Positions 33,046-43,714 of a stretch of DNA of 64,000 bases are shown here, one piece after another. The position numbers were made by a program, and so were the translations under genes. Source of the stretch: Roridomyces roridus (taxonomy: Eukaryota; Basidiomycota; Agaricomycetes; Agaricales; Mycenaceae); the NCBI GenBank assembly GCA_029378245.1, contig JARKIF010000006.1, forward strand, positions 1,860,001-1,924,000, read 5' to 3'. Within the stretch, counting starts at the first letter, position 1; every line of letters starts with the position of its first letter. The notes under the pieces are model-generated. The model ran no database searches and was not told where the DNA came from. It saw only the letters and a list, made by a program, of their open reading frames with translations.

Positions 33046-33202
33046 GAGCGTACTTGTGCACAAATTTGTGCAGTGTGTTTGGAACATTCGGCGAGTTTCA
33101 AATCGGTCGCTGAGTGAAAATGTCGTCCTTTCAAAGCGTCTCAGGTCCCTACGCCTTCTTATGATTGAATTCCTGCTCTTCCATTCAGGAAACTCCTAGG
33201 TC

Positions 33203-33489
33203 TCACTGAGGACCCTAATGGCCATGAATTTCATGGAGATCGGCCACGTAAATATACTCGTGAACTTCAGTGGAAGCGAGCCATGAATTTCATGGCGGTT
33301 CCATGAAATTCAAGGTCCTTGTCGTTCACTATAAATCGTGAACACATCAGGGAAAGTCATTCACGTACCCTCACTGGTGAAGTTCATTTGAGTGTACCTT
33401 GATTGAGAATAGTGTAGTTCTAAACTCAGTGAATTTGACGAAGCACTTGAGTGAAAATCATCATTTAATTACATTGAATATACAGGGAT
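33203..33489. repeat. AT-rich repeat, inverted copy of 20.08-20.36 kb
   Basis: Reverse complement of the DNA downstream of the displaced gene fragment at 20 kb: shared ACCTTGAATTTCATGGAA, ATAGTGAACGACAAGG and ACTGAGGACC blocks. It lies directly downstream of the intact coiled-coil protein gene, so part of it may serve as its 3' UTR. Confidence 0.6.
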
Positions 33490-34424
33490 TCAGGTGCTAC
33501 TGCCGCCGTCCGATCCCCTCACTCCATCGCCGACAACCTCTCCATCCTTGTCCCCACCTTCGTCTTCCGACGAAAAGAGGGTGCGAGGGTCCAGACGCCG
33601 ATGCAGACGGGGCGCCTTCGACGGCGGGCGGGAGGGAGAGGACTCACGGAGAGGCTCGGGAGAGCTGCGACGGCGGGCATGAAGGGAGCGGTACGAGTTT
33701 GGGTTCTTCTTGTCGCGCTCATTGCTGGTCCGGTTGTCCCAATATTGCTTCGCGACACGGTCGATTCCCCAGAGCCCTTGGAAGCGCTCCGTTTCAGGGA
33801 AATCAGCCCGGATCTATTTCCGTGTGAGTGGGTGAAGATGAGAAAGAGACAGCAACGCACCACATCGTAAGCTCGGCCAAGTCGCACGGCGTCCTGAGCA
33901 CGCCAATTCGACTTCCAATCGAGGCGAGCGGCGAATAACGCCTCGTGGACGGCCAGCTGCAACACGGGTGAGGGTGGTAAGAGGAAGAGCCGACCCGGAT
34001 GAGGCACTCACGCGATAGGCATTCCATTTCAGTTTCTCGTACCCGAGATGGGATCGAATAACGGACATCTTGACTTTTGAAGCGCACTTGGGGCGTGGGA
34101 TGGAGCCGTTGGATGGTGGAGCGGAGGTGTCATCGTCATTTTCGGCGGCGGACTTGGCTGCATTTCGGGCTCGCTTTTCAGCGCGTCGCCGCTTCTTTTT
34201 CTCGCGATGTAGAGCCTCTGCAGAGAGAGAGTGAGTAGAATATACACGAGGGAGATGTATGTCAACGCACCTTCTGCCCGGCGTAGCCTCTCCTCCGTGC
34301 TAAGATCGTCGTTGAGGGGCACCAGAGGCGACCGATGACCGCCGAGAGTGGCGGAGTGGCGGGACTTGTGCCCGTGTTTGCGGGATTTGGACTGTTGGGT
34401 GTTTTCGCCCTCTGTGCGAGTCAT
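33490..34424 (-). CDS. Basic coiled-coil protein with conserved C-terminal WGxxRxAKQYWDN region
   Basis: Four exons (34424-34271, 34217-34012, 33956-33861, 33813-33490) encode 259 residues with all phases matching. The N-terminus is basic and Ser-rich, then STEERLRRAEEALHREKKKR begins a short charged coiled coil that is a likely nuclear signal (KKKRRRAEKRAR). The core reads IRSHLGYEKLKWNAYR, HEALFAARLDWKSNWRAQD, FPETERFQGLWGIDRVAKQY and WDNRTSNERDKKNPNSY. This pattern belongs to a repetitive agaricomycete family of unknown function, often found in repeat-rich regions. The tail is acidic (SSEDEGGDKDGEV). A fragment of its 3' end lies inverted at 19.96 kb. I infer a nuclear location; no catalytic residues are evident. 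Confidence 0.75.
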
Positions 34425-34811
34425 GAGAGAAGGGAGTTGAGGTACTTGGAGGACGAACGCACCTCCGAGTTTTTAAGTATTTAATTCAATAGCAGTGGAG
34501 CCCTTAACCGAGTGGGGCCCGTGGAGTTGGCAGTGCACCGTGCACGGGCTAGTGAACAAGTTCATGCTGCCTGTTGAGTTCTTCGACTGTTTGATGGGAT
34601 AGTGAAGAGAGTGGGGATGGAGGACAGAGGACAGCCGTGGGGGAGAGAGTTCAGGGTGAGAGGGAAGGCCCGGAAGGGAACCGGCAGCTGTAGATGGATG
34701 ACGTCAACATGACGTCACAAGTGGGGCAGCGCTGAGCGGGCTAGCCTTAACCACACAACTCCATCCCGTGATTCCCCAACACACGCTCTACTTGCCTCGA
34801 CACGCTCACTT

Positions 34812-34975
34812 ATGCCTCGGGAAGTATACTGCCCTTGCTGCAAGAAGAATGTCCTGCCAGGTGTTAAATCACGGCATGCCACTGGCAAAGATCGAAGCAG
34901 CCCGAAACTTACACAACCTCACTTCCCGGGTCCTAAGCCCGTTCCGCACACGACGCTATGGGCGCCGCGGATCAT
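34812..34975 (+). pseudogene. Start of a CxxC zinc-ribbon-type ORF, probably transposon-derived
   Basis: MPREVYCPCCKKNVLPGVKS followed by RHATGKD resembles the N-terminus of transposon-encoded proteins in mushrooms, with a CPCC...H pair that could bind zinc. After about 40 residues no further domain is seen. Considered a truncated relic. Confidence 0.35.
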
Positions 34976-35089
34976 GAGGGGGACTAATGTATCATTGTAT
35001 TTTGTCCGTTTTGAAAGATTCTGTTCACTGAAGCAAGTTATCGTGACTTTGAACTTGGAAACTAGATATATGAATTAGGTACGTGAACG

Positions 35090-35860
35090 CATCTACCTGA
35101 AAAATGATTCATGGAAATAGGTACGTGAATGGGTTTCCTTCCATGAAATTCACTATGATTTGCATCCACAGTGAGATCTCCTGCAGACTGCAGCTCGAGT
35201 GAAGATGAGTGCATTGTGGAGGTACGGCGGGTATTCGTCCCTCGATGTTGAACCCATCGGCCGCGGCCTTCCTGCAAGTTCGTCGACTGACTGAGCCCCG
35301 ATGAATGAGTAGGACTCACTACTTTCAAAAGACGGCTGGGTTCGAGAGGGTTCGGCCGAAAAAAAAGAGAAACACGGAGAACTATGTCCTCGGCAGGAAT
35401 CGAACCTACTCCTTCTCTGATGCAATGCACACACCTCTGAGACGATCGACGACGCTCCGCGAGGGCGTCACAGGACAAAGCTGTGCATCTGAAGTGTTCG
35501 GCGAGTTCTCTCTAATTCTAACTTGGGCCGGCTGCTACAACGCAAAGCTGGAAATCGAACAAAAAAGGGCCCAGATTTCGCCATGACCTCGGCAGGAGTT
35601 GAACCTGCAGCTTCTCGTTATACAGTACGCCCTGGCCATCGCCCTACATTCGCAAGATGATCTGCCCCGATCCACAAGGTCTTTTGCAGTTGCAGCTCGA
35701 GTGTGATGAGGTATGGCTGGCATCGATCTGTCTCACTGCCCTCTGCTCGTTGGACGCACTGCAAGTTCGAGTCTGCGACTTGTGAGAGTCTCACTGAACT
35801 CCAAATGAATCAATAGTCTCTTATAAACAGACTCTATAACAATTGAACTCATGCTTCGTT
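35090..35860 (-). repeat. Two tRNA-like elements with shared tail sequence
   Basis: One element lies at about 35390-35466 (GCCCTCG...CGAGGAC, T-arm GTAGG-TTCGATT-CCTGC). A second lies at 35585-35681 (GACCTTG/CGAGGTC acceptor, GATC...GATC D-stem, anticodon stem TCTTG/CGAGA, T-arm GCAGG-TTCAACT-CCTGC). Around 35170-35290 the DNA repeats the stretch found at 25.95-26.06 kb (CAGACTGCAGCTCGAGTGAA, TTCCTGCAAGTTCGTCGACT). The tRNA-like head and this tail therefore travel together, as in a SINE. Confidence 0.55.
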
Positions 35861-36506
35861 AACTAGCTACGTGAGCCGCGAGCCGCTGTCTGATTGAACT
35901 TGGCCGATGTTGAACGTCCCAGTGTGGGCCGAATTCATTGCGATGGGTAGTGGCAAGGTTTTCTGAGAGCTCAATCTTTCCAGAGGATGTTAGCAGGAAG
36001 TGCTGAATGCCAATCCCAATCATAGCTCAATGGTCTTCCATGGGTTCGATCCCCGGCAGTACTTACTTCAGAAAGGTGGCCACACAGCCCTCGTTTTTTA
36101 GAGCTCGTTCAAAAGTTGGATGTGCACTGCTCCAAATAGAAATGGTTCGCTTCATCGGCTTCATCGCGACTCTCAACTGGCCTTCACTGTTCACACATTG
36201 AACCCAAGTTCAACCATCGGCATCTCACGGGTCCGGAAATTATCTGCAAGAAAGCCCTCGCTAAGAAAATATCATCTTCCAATTGACTCACACAGCGCAT
36301 GTGGGTTGCAGATGTGACCCCTGCCGATGGCCTTTGCTCTTACGCTGCCTCAGATTTGCTGACTCGGAGATGAACGGAAACGCCGTTCCACGCGGTTCGT
36401 TGCAGTTCGTTGCGCATGAGAATTCAAACACAAAGCCCAACTCGGGGTTCTCGCCGAATAAGAACACGTTTCATCCGTAAAGCCATGGTCAGAACTATCT
36501 ACCCCA
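35861..36506. other. Intergenic downstream of GHKL-like copy B
   Basis: No gene supported. The last part (about 36400-36500) resembles, in inverted orientation, the DNA downstream of copy A at 12350-12420 (GGATGAAAC, TATTCGGCGAGAA, GTTTGAATTC), so the duplication extends past the coding region. Confidence 0.5.
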
Positions 36507-39209
36507 TCACGGCTGGGTCTTCTGCCGCTTCGACTCCCTGTCCGCCCTCCGCTTCTGCACACTGGCCACAACTTCCAAATCCTCATTCAACGACCGATTC
36601 TCTTCCTCCAGCTCCGCAATCTTGGCATTCAGCTCGTCGACGCGCCCTTTTGACCGCTCAAGCTCCTCGATGGATTTAAGCTGAAGGGCGTCGAATTGAA
36701 GCTGGAGGGTGTCCAATTTGAGTTGGAGAGAATCGTGACCGCGGACAGCTGCCATGACACGAGCCAGGGCTTCCTCGTTCAGCGCTGCTTGGTTGGCGGC
36801 GGGGGATGCGGACGACTTCGACGCCGAGACCGACGAGTTATTCGCAGGGCTGGTACTAGTGGATGGATTTGCGGCCGAGACAGCTGCCACAGGTGGTTCA
36901 GGCACAAATTTTCCAGCGATGCCGTTCGCCGAAGAAGGTTTGGCTGAGGAAGCACATGGCGTAGTCGTCGACGTACTTGCAGATGCTAGTTGAATCGTAG
37001 AGTTGTCAGAGTCAGATTGGTTCTGACTCCGACTCGGAGGAATGATGGTGGGAGTATGAGCTGCGGTCGATGTTGCACTGAGAACAGCCTGTGCAGGGGT
37101 GTGGGTCTCTTGGTCTACAGCAGAACGTTTTAGTGAAAATGAATCCCTCGAAGAACCTAGGTACGCACCAACGTCCATCTGCTGGCTTTCCGCATCCAAG
37201 TTGGCGAGATCTCCGCGCACACAAAGCGCATGCGCGTGCCAGAGTTTCTTCGTATTAATCTTCTTGTGTTTGCGCGCGGCAGCCTCTAGCATCGGTATCA
37301 TCCAACAAAAGCACTCGCCCTCGTCGCTGTCCGCTATATGCTTTAGGTCCTTGCACAGAGTAGGCATTGCAAACGCCAGCACCCGTTGTTCGTGGTCCCA
37401 AACCACGGTCGGCCGTGTCTTGGTGTACTTGCGGATCGTGATCGCCTCGGGCTTGATTGCGTCTTGCGCGTCCAAAGTCATTTTGAGGACGGCGCGAAGA
37501 CGGTCGAGGCCCTCGACTTTCAATGCAACAGGGGAAGCGAGGAGAAGACTGCGGGCGTGGTCTATGATTGTGGTGTATGCACCAGAGGCGCGGAGGATTG
37601 CATGAGCTCGGTGAGAGACTGGGAACGGCTTGAAGCCAAGTTCCTTGACAAGGCGGTGACTGTCTCCAGGCCCACATGGATACAAAGGTAACGACGACGG
37701 AGGCTCAGGTGGACAGACGCGGAGCATAGCCGCGTCAAATGCAGCCCGATATTCCGCCGCCGCGGAAGCGTCTTTGGGATTAAGGATACCTGCGAGGGAG
37801 TCGGAATGGTCGTCGCCCAGAATGTCGAGCGCGAGCTCAACCGCCAGGTCTGGTAGTGTCCGAAGGGCAGAGTTGGCACTCGCTTCCAGGTCGGCAAAAT
37901 ACTGCTTTTGTTTCCGGTTGTGGCTGACCATGACGCGCTCGGAGGAAAGGTCCAAGTCCCCATGGTAGTTAATGGAGAGTGTGTTGAGGCGGATGCCCTG
38001 CGGGATAAGTTGGTCGCGGAGATAGAATTTGGGGTCGCTGCCGCCTTCTGCCAGAAAGAATTGAACATTCCCCGGCTTTCCCCGAGAGTCCAAGGGACGC
38101 CATGTCCGCGAGGGAGGTATAATCCCGTACACGGCGGAGAAGAGCGTCTCGACTTTCGTCCAGGCGTCCAGACCGATAATGGTGATGCAGACCTCGTCCG
38201 CCTTGACCATCGACTTGCCGCCAACGACCAGCCCACACTCCTTGCGCCGCTTCTCCCCTTGTTTGATGATGTTTTGAGCCCGTGTCCGCATGTCCTCGGT
38301 CTCGAGAGCAGAGTCGTAGAAGTCGGGAATGCCCCCTTCGCTTGAGTGATCGAGGTCTATCCGCTTTTTTAGATGCGCTTACAGACGATCGTATGGGCAC
38401 GCTTACCTAGCTGATATTTGTGCGGCAGATATTCAGCAACAGTCCTTATCGTGAGGTCGTCGAGTGAGACGCGAAGGGAGTCCGGGATTCCGAGGCGGCG
38501 GGAAAATTTCCATCTGAACTCTCCGATCTGCTCACCGACACGGAAAGATGCACCAGGCTGGGGAAGACCGCGGTCCGGCTTTGGCGAATTCTTCCACAAC
38601 TGCTCCACCTTTTCGACGAGATACTGCATTGCCAGGATGAAGCCCTTGCCCTTTTCCCCCACGGCGAACGCGTTTCGTCTGCTCGTCGAGAGTCCGTCGA
38701 TTGTGAGTGTATCGAACGAGGCGTCCTCGTCCAGATGGTTGTTGAAGAAAGTGAGGGCGTTCTTTGCCCTGCCCGTCGCCCACAGAACAATAGCGATCGC
38801 GAGGTTGGTCGGTTTGTTCGGGACATGCGAGTCGGCGGAAAGAACATAAATCGGAAGGTAGGTGTCGTGTTTCAACATGACGCCGTGAGGGCCCGTGAGG
38901 AGGCCGGGATATGTAGCTGTCAAGCGACGCTTGCAGGCGTCTTTCTGTTCCTTGGATTGATCCTACAGTGGGTTTAGCGGACGAGAAACTGTAAGGAGCG
39001 TTGAGACGCACTCTGAGATCCTCCCTCGTAAAGCCATTCCACTCCCGGACCTCGTAGTCCTTCAGCGCCTGACCAACGACATTCTGGACAAGTTCTTTGA
39101 TGGCGAATGCCTCGTCGAAGTTTTGCAGTTCGGCGGCGTTCCGTGCCTTCCAGTCTGTGAGAGGCTTTGTGTTTCTGGGCAGCCAACTCTCGAGCTCGAT
39201 GGGGGCCAT
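36507..39209 (-). CDS. GHKL-ATPase-like protein with C-terminal coiled coil, copy B
   Basis: Four exons (39209-39012, 38962-38407, 38356-37169, 37114-36507) encode 849 residues. Exon 2 has the same length as in copy A (556 nt) and all introns are at equivalent places. From TKPLTDWKAR to the end of exon 1, 50 of 53 residues are the same as in copy A. The N-box-like AIKELVQNVVGQAL and the G-loop-like VGEKGKGFILA are both kept. The tail differs more: Ser/Ala/Thr-rich stretches and LQLKLDTLQLQFDALQLKS, then a coiled coil ending ESKRQKTQP. Intron 3 is 54 nt without a stop, so its retention would keep the frame. An upstream in-frame ATG at 39254 exists; 39209 was chosen because it aligns with the start of copy A. 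Function unknown. Confidence 0.75.
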
Positions 39210-39419
39210 GATATAGAGAGAGGAGTGCGACCCCGATAACGTGATCCGAGTCATCGGATGCCATCACCTTGCGATACGCGTTTGATGAAAAGATGATCAA
39301 AACACGTCTCAGACTCGGGATTTTCCTGGGTTTGCTCAAAGACTGCTCGCAACGCCCTCTATCCCTTGCGATTGTAGACCAGACAAAAAGATTATTATGT
39401 ACTTCCACCTCCTCAATAT

Positions 39420-39515
39420 GACCTCGGCAGGAGTTGAACCCGCATCTTCTTGTTGCATACTTCAAGGCACGCATCCGCCACGTTCGCAAGACGATCTTCC
39501 TCGATCCACAAGGTC
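39420..39515 (-). repeat. tRNA-like element S5, best-formed cloverleaf
   Basis: Acceptor GACCTTG/CGAGGTC (7 bp, one G-U), D-stem GATC/GATC around GAGGAA, anticodon stem TCTTG/CAAGA (5 bp perfect) and T-arm GCGGG-TTCAACT-CCTGC. The anticodon loop is about 34 nt instead of 7, as if a 27 nt intron were present, but the base at the U33 position is not U. It could be a tRNA pseudogene or the head of a SINE. Confidence 0.5.
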
Positions 39516-39859
39516 TCTTGCAGCGTGAAACTCAAGTGAAACGGCCATGAGTGCATGACTAGGCACGCACCGTCCCTGCGATTGCAAGTTCGAGTCTCAG
39601 GCTGCGACTTGTGCTGAACTCCGAATGCAATCCAAATGAATAGGTTTAGAAACCACGCGAAAGCGCTCTTATACGGAGCAAGGTGTGCTATTCAACCGGT
39701 CGGCGAGTTCTCCTTAATTTCTTACGCTAGCCGCTATAACGCAAAGCTGTAGATCGGCGTGAACGACAACTCCGGGCCGACACCTCGCAGTCGTAGAGTA
39801 GGAGCTTCGTCCTTCCCACATACTTTAGGCAAAGCTTGCGAATAAAAAGCTCCGGCAAA

Positions 39860-39960
39860 CCGCGATAAGTACCCCCGGTAGGAATCGAACCTACTCCTTC
39901 CCATGAATCTCTGCACGCAAGACGCCTTCTTAGATTCAATTGGCATGGGCATAAGTATTA
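39860..39960 (-). repeat. tRNA-like element
   Basis: Minus strand GAAGGAGTAGGTTCGATTCC then TACCGGGGGT. It shares the 3' half (GGATTCATG-like loop, GAAGGAGTAGG) with S2; the acceptor 5' strand is not recognisable. Confidence 0.4.
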
Positions 39961-40807
39961 TGGAATAGCAGATCTATGTAGACGCGCCCACGGCCAGTGC
40001 CAAAGCCGGGCCCCGGGTGCGAGAAGTATCACGTGCTCGTGTTCCAGTTGTTGACGCTGGTTGTGTGCGTTGATCCGCCCTCTTTTTGACATGGCCCGCC
40101 CTTCTGCTCTCTTCCCTCTCATCGAGTACTACCAGTATCTGGTGCTCACTGGCCGATAATCCCTCAGCTCCCGCCCATCTGAAATGTCCCTTACACACCC
40201 GCCGCTCGCTGGCTCCTCTTTCCCACTTGAAATGGCAATCGCAAGTCCCGACATTCATTCTCCGCACTTGGGTGACCTGTGTCGAAAGTTTCTTCCTCTC
40301 GCAAGGTCAATGTCGTCATCTACGGTCTATCTTCTGTAGCCCAGTGCGTTTCCTGCTCCCAATTTCTACAACCCGACCATGACTCACCGAAAACAAGAAA
40401 CGTCATCCACCGACTGCCACCACTTTTTCCACAAGCCAATCCATGCCTTTTGGAGACTCTCGTACTTGAATGTCTCCACAGCCCTCGGAGCCGCCTCCTT
40501 CCTTCAAGTCTTGACATTGCCTTTTCGAGCCATCCCTTTGTCAGATCCTCACCACTTTCCTCCTAGCGGACCGGAAGATCACTCTCACCTTGTTTCAAAA
40601 TTGGATGCTAACTTGTTCTCTTGGTCGTCACATAGACGCTGCTCGGAGTACTCGCCCTAGCGATGCCTTTGTTCTGAGCAATATTAGATTTCGTCCGCTC
40701 CAGTTCCCTCAGCCGCACTCCTCTCATCACTGTATCTACCACCGGTCTGTTTCTCCCTCCCTCCCCCACGCTCCGGATTCTCTTCGGACGCGCTACCCTA
40801 CCCTACA
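39961..40807. other. Intergenic, upstream of receptor 1
   Basis: About 850 bp of C/T-rich DNA with short frames on both strands and no recognised domain. I looked here for a short pheromone-precursor ORF ending in a CaaX box and did not see one. Confidence 0.4.
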
Positions 40808-42861
40808 ATGCTCCCCGTCCTCCCCATACTCTCGTTCATCTGTGCTGGCCTCCTTGCTGTATTTTTAATCATTCTCCTCCGACGCCCGACCATCAACACG
40901 TCCAATGTGTCCATCGTCCTCTGGTTGCTCTTCGGAAACATCGTTCACGCAGTGAACGCCCTCATCTGGTCCTCAAACGTCCAGCTTCGGGTTCCAATCT
41001 GGTGCGACATAGGTGCGCCACAAATTGACACACTCGTTCTCGTCTAATTGAGTATCTACAGTGACGAAGCTCCTGCTGGGCATCAACGTCGCCCTCCCCG
41101 GCGTCTGCGTCTGTTCGGCACGCTACATCGAGCTGCTCTCTTCCACCCGCAAGTTATACCCAAACACCTACTCGAAACGACTGCACGTACTTTTAGACGT
41201 TGCCTTATGTTACGTTCTCCCGCTCCTTTACATGACTCTCCGTACGTCTTTTTTTTTTTACCTCTCTGTGGTGTATTATAAACTTGGGATCCGCGCAGAT
41301 TTCACCGTCCAGGATCACCGGTTTGACCTCCTGCAAGATTTCGGCTGTTCCGCATCTGTACATAGATCCACGACCGCTGTACTTATAATGGTGTTCCCGC
41401 CCTTGATTCTCTGTAGCATATCACTTGGTCTCTGCAGTGCGTTTTTCCTCCTTCCCATCTTCTCCCGAGGCTGACGACTTTGTGTCTAGTCACATCAATC
41501 CATCACTTTAGACGTTTCTCATCCGCGCGCTTCGCCCTCCACCTCTCAGCGCGTTCCGCCCTCTCACCGGCGTCCTTTTTACGGCGGCTCGTCAAGTCGA
41601 CGCTCTTCACCGCCTTTGTCCTCGTCGTCACGCTCTTCCCGCTCATCCCCCCACGTACGCAACACTGGTCGTCATTCAGCACCGAGCGAGATCTCTCAGT
41701 CATCTTCATCATCCGGGAGCCCAGGGAGGTCACCGGCGCGGAGGTCGTTTGGTGTGCGATTCCAAGCGTCTCGTTGGTGTACCTCCTCCTTTCGGCGGTC
41801 CTGGGCGATGGGGTCAACGATGCTGTTACTTGCGTGCGCCGTCGCGTGACGGGCGGGCTAAAGGTGCCTACACGACCTGCGCGCCCCGAGTTGAGACTAT
41901 TGACGACGTTGTGAGTTATCTGCTTTTCGCACTACGGGTCAAGGCTGATTTGCGGTTCAGTAACAACCAGCCGCAGATGGCAGCCAAGTCCACACTGTCG
42001 CTGTGCACGCCTTCGCCTGCAGCGCAGACGGTGGAGCTGCGCTCGGGCTGGGACGACATGCTTGACACCAAGAGACCTTCGCCGACGAGGAGAGGTGTCA
42101 TGCCCTTGCCGTACCGCAAGTCCATCATCTCTGCGTCGTCCTCGTCTGAGGATGGCAGCTCGACGGCGGGGCCTGGGACGCCTCCGCCAAAGGAGGAGCA
42201 CGATGCAGACGAAGCTTTTGCGTCGTCGACGATGAGCTATCTCGCGTCGCCTGTCGCAGTGGCGCTTGGGCTTGCGAGTCCTGTGTCTGCTTCCACCCCG
42301 ATCGTCGTTTCCCCAGCGAGCCCCGTCAAGACCCGCACGCCGAGTCCGCCAGCTGCAGTGTACAGTCGTGCCCCTTCTCCTGCGGCGTCGACATTCAAAG
42401 CCAGTCCAAGGACCACAAGCCCCAGCACGCCAACCTCTACTACGGCTCGCACTCCCACTCCACCTGTCGTCGCTCCTGTGCCTCCTGCCCCAACGCACAT
42501 CCGCCCTCGGCCCGTCCCGCTCTCACTGGGGATGTCGATGTCGACGCACCTCCACCCGCCACAGCAGCCCATTCCTGAAGACACCGCATCGACAATCTCG
42601 TCAATCTGGGACGTCCCGTGGCCATTGCCACCTGCTCGTGCGCCCCCGCGGACGACTTCACGTCATGCAAGTGAGGCATATCCCATGTATTCACCTGTCG
42701 AGCACCGGACGTCGTCGCCGTTTGAGGATGCTGCTGGCCCGCCTTCGCCTTCGCCGCACCGGACGCAGGTTCCGCGGAAGAGCGCGATGAAGAAGAGCTC
42801 CCGTGCACCCGTGGCGGCCGACGTGATTTACATGACGCGTACTGTGGAGGCGCATTCTTGA
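40808..42861 (+). CDS. STE3-type pheromone receptor (GPCR), receptor 1
   Basis: Seven-helix STE3-family receptor for lipopeptide pheromones. Exons 40808-41012, 41062-41241, 41299-41436, 41490-41910 and 41961-42861 encode 614 residues. Diagnostic parts: FICAGLLAVFLIILLRRPTI (helix 1), NIVHAVNALIW then VPIWCDIVTKLLLGINVALP, CVCSARYIELLSSTRK, and HFTVQDHRFDLLQDFGC (the family's VQGHRFD motif with D for G). Exon 2 is 180 nt, the same as the corresponding exon of receptor 2. The cytosolic tail from exon 5 is about 300 residues, rich in Ser, Pro and Thr. It may be a mating-type receptor or a non-mating STE3-like paralogue; the sequence alone does not decide. Confidence 0.85.
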
Positions 42862-43714
42862 TGACTTTCTTTTTCCTTCGACCGCTCTACAGTACTTTCA
42901 CTTTTTTCGCAATTCCACGTATAATCCTTTGCATTTGTAGCTCACTATGCGCAGACTCGTGTATTTTTTTTCTTCCACGGAAGCTTTATCGATCGATTTC
43001 CCGATTAGGCGAACAATAGCCTCTCTATTGTCCTCCTCACTATATGAGCGCGTCTCCCTTGACGCGTACCCTTCCTCCTCTCTCCACCCCATTGCCTTGC
43101 CCCTCGCAGTCTCAACCGTTGCTCGCCGCTCCAACGCTCGCTGTGTGCTTATCCGGACAGCATGGGAAGCTTCCCGCGAATTACCCGAGCTCCGACGGTA
43201 TGTCGATGAACCTTGTCCTACAAGGGCGCCCCTCACATTGTACTTTGTATCCAGGAGACTAGAGCACTTTGCACCCCTAGCCTTGTTCTTTGCATGGAGC
43301 CCTTGTCCGTGTTTCCGTGGCCATGAAACTCACCCGTTCTGGTCGACGTTATGCCAAATCGGGACGTTCGTTTGTTACGATTGCAATCATCTCGTCCGGC
43401 ACGTCAGAATCCCTCGTCTGCCCTTGTGATGCTCCCCCGCCACCCACGAGGCCGTAATTATCGTAAGCTTTTCGTCCGCATTTGGACGTTACTTTGAAGT
43501 CCAAATGAGATTTTGATTTCACCATTAGGAACTGGCCTTGTTACCGGCGTGTCATGAATGTTTTTCAAGTTATGGTAATCCCCTTGTATCGGCAGTCGAT
43601 GGAAGTCCCGGCCATTCGCTCTTAAACCTCCTGCCGCCACTCGGAGGTGTCCAGCAGATTCCCCATCTCTGTGCAACCCTCCCGCGGCAGATCCCTCCCT
43701 CCATCCCGCCCAAC
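42862..43714. other. Intergenic between the two receptors
   Basis: 853 bp. A 160-codon + frame (42947-43429) has a basic, Leu-rich composition without known motifs and may be spurious. No CaaX-ending small ORF was recognised on either strand. Confidence 0.35.

Noticed and set aside
39420..39515. Functional tRNA gene
   Set aside because: Stems pair well, but the anticodon loop is about 34 nt and lacks U33; several diverged copies exist, so a tRNA-derived repeat is more likely.
41503..42808. Long antisense frames opposite receptor 1
   Set aside because: They are shadows of the GC-rich, biased codon use of the receptor exons.
42947..43429. 160-codon frame between the two receptors
   Set aside because: No motif, no family resemblance and no splice context; it is not a short CaaX pheromone precursor.
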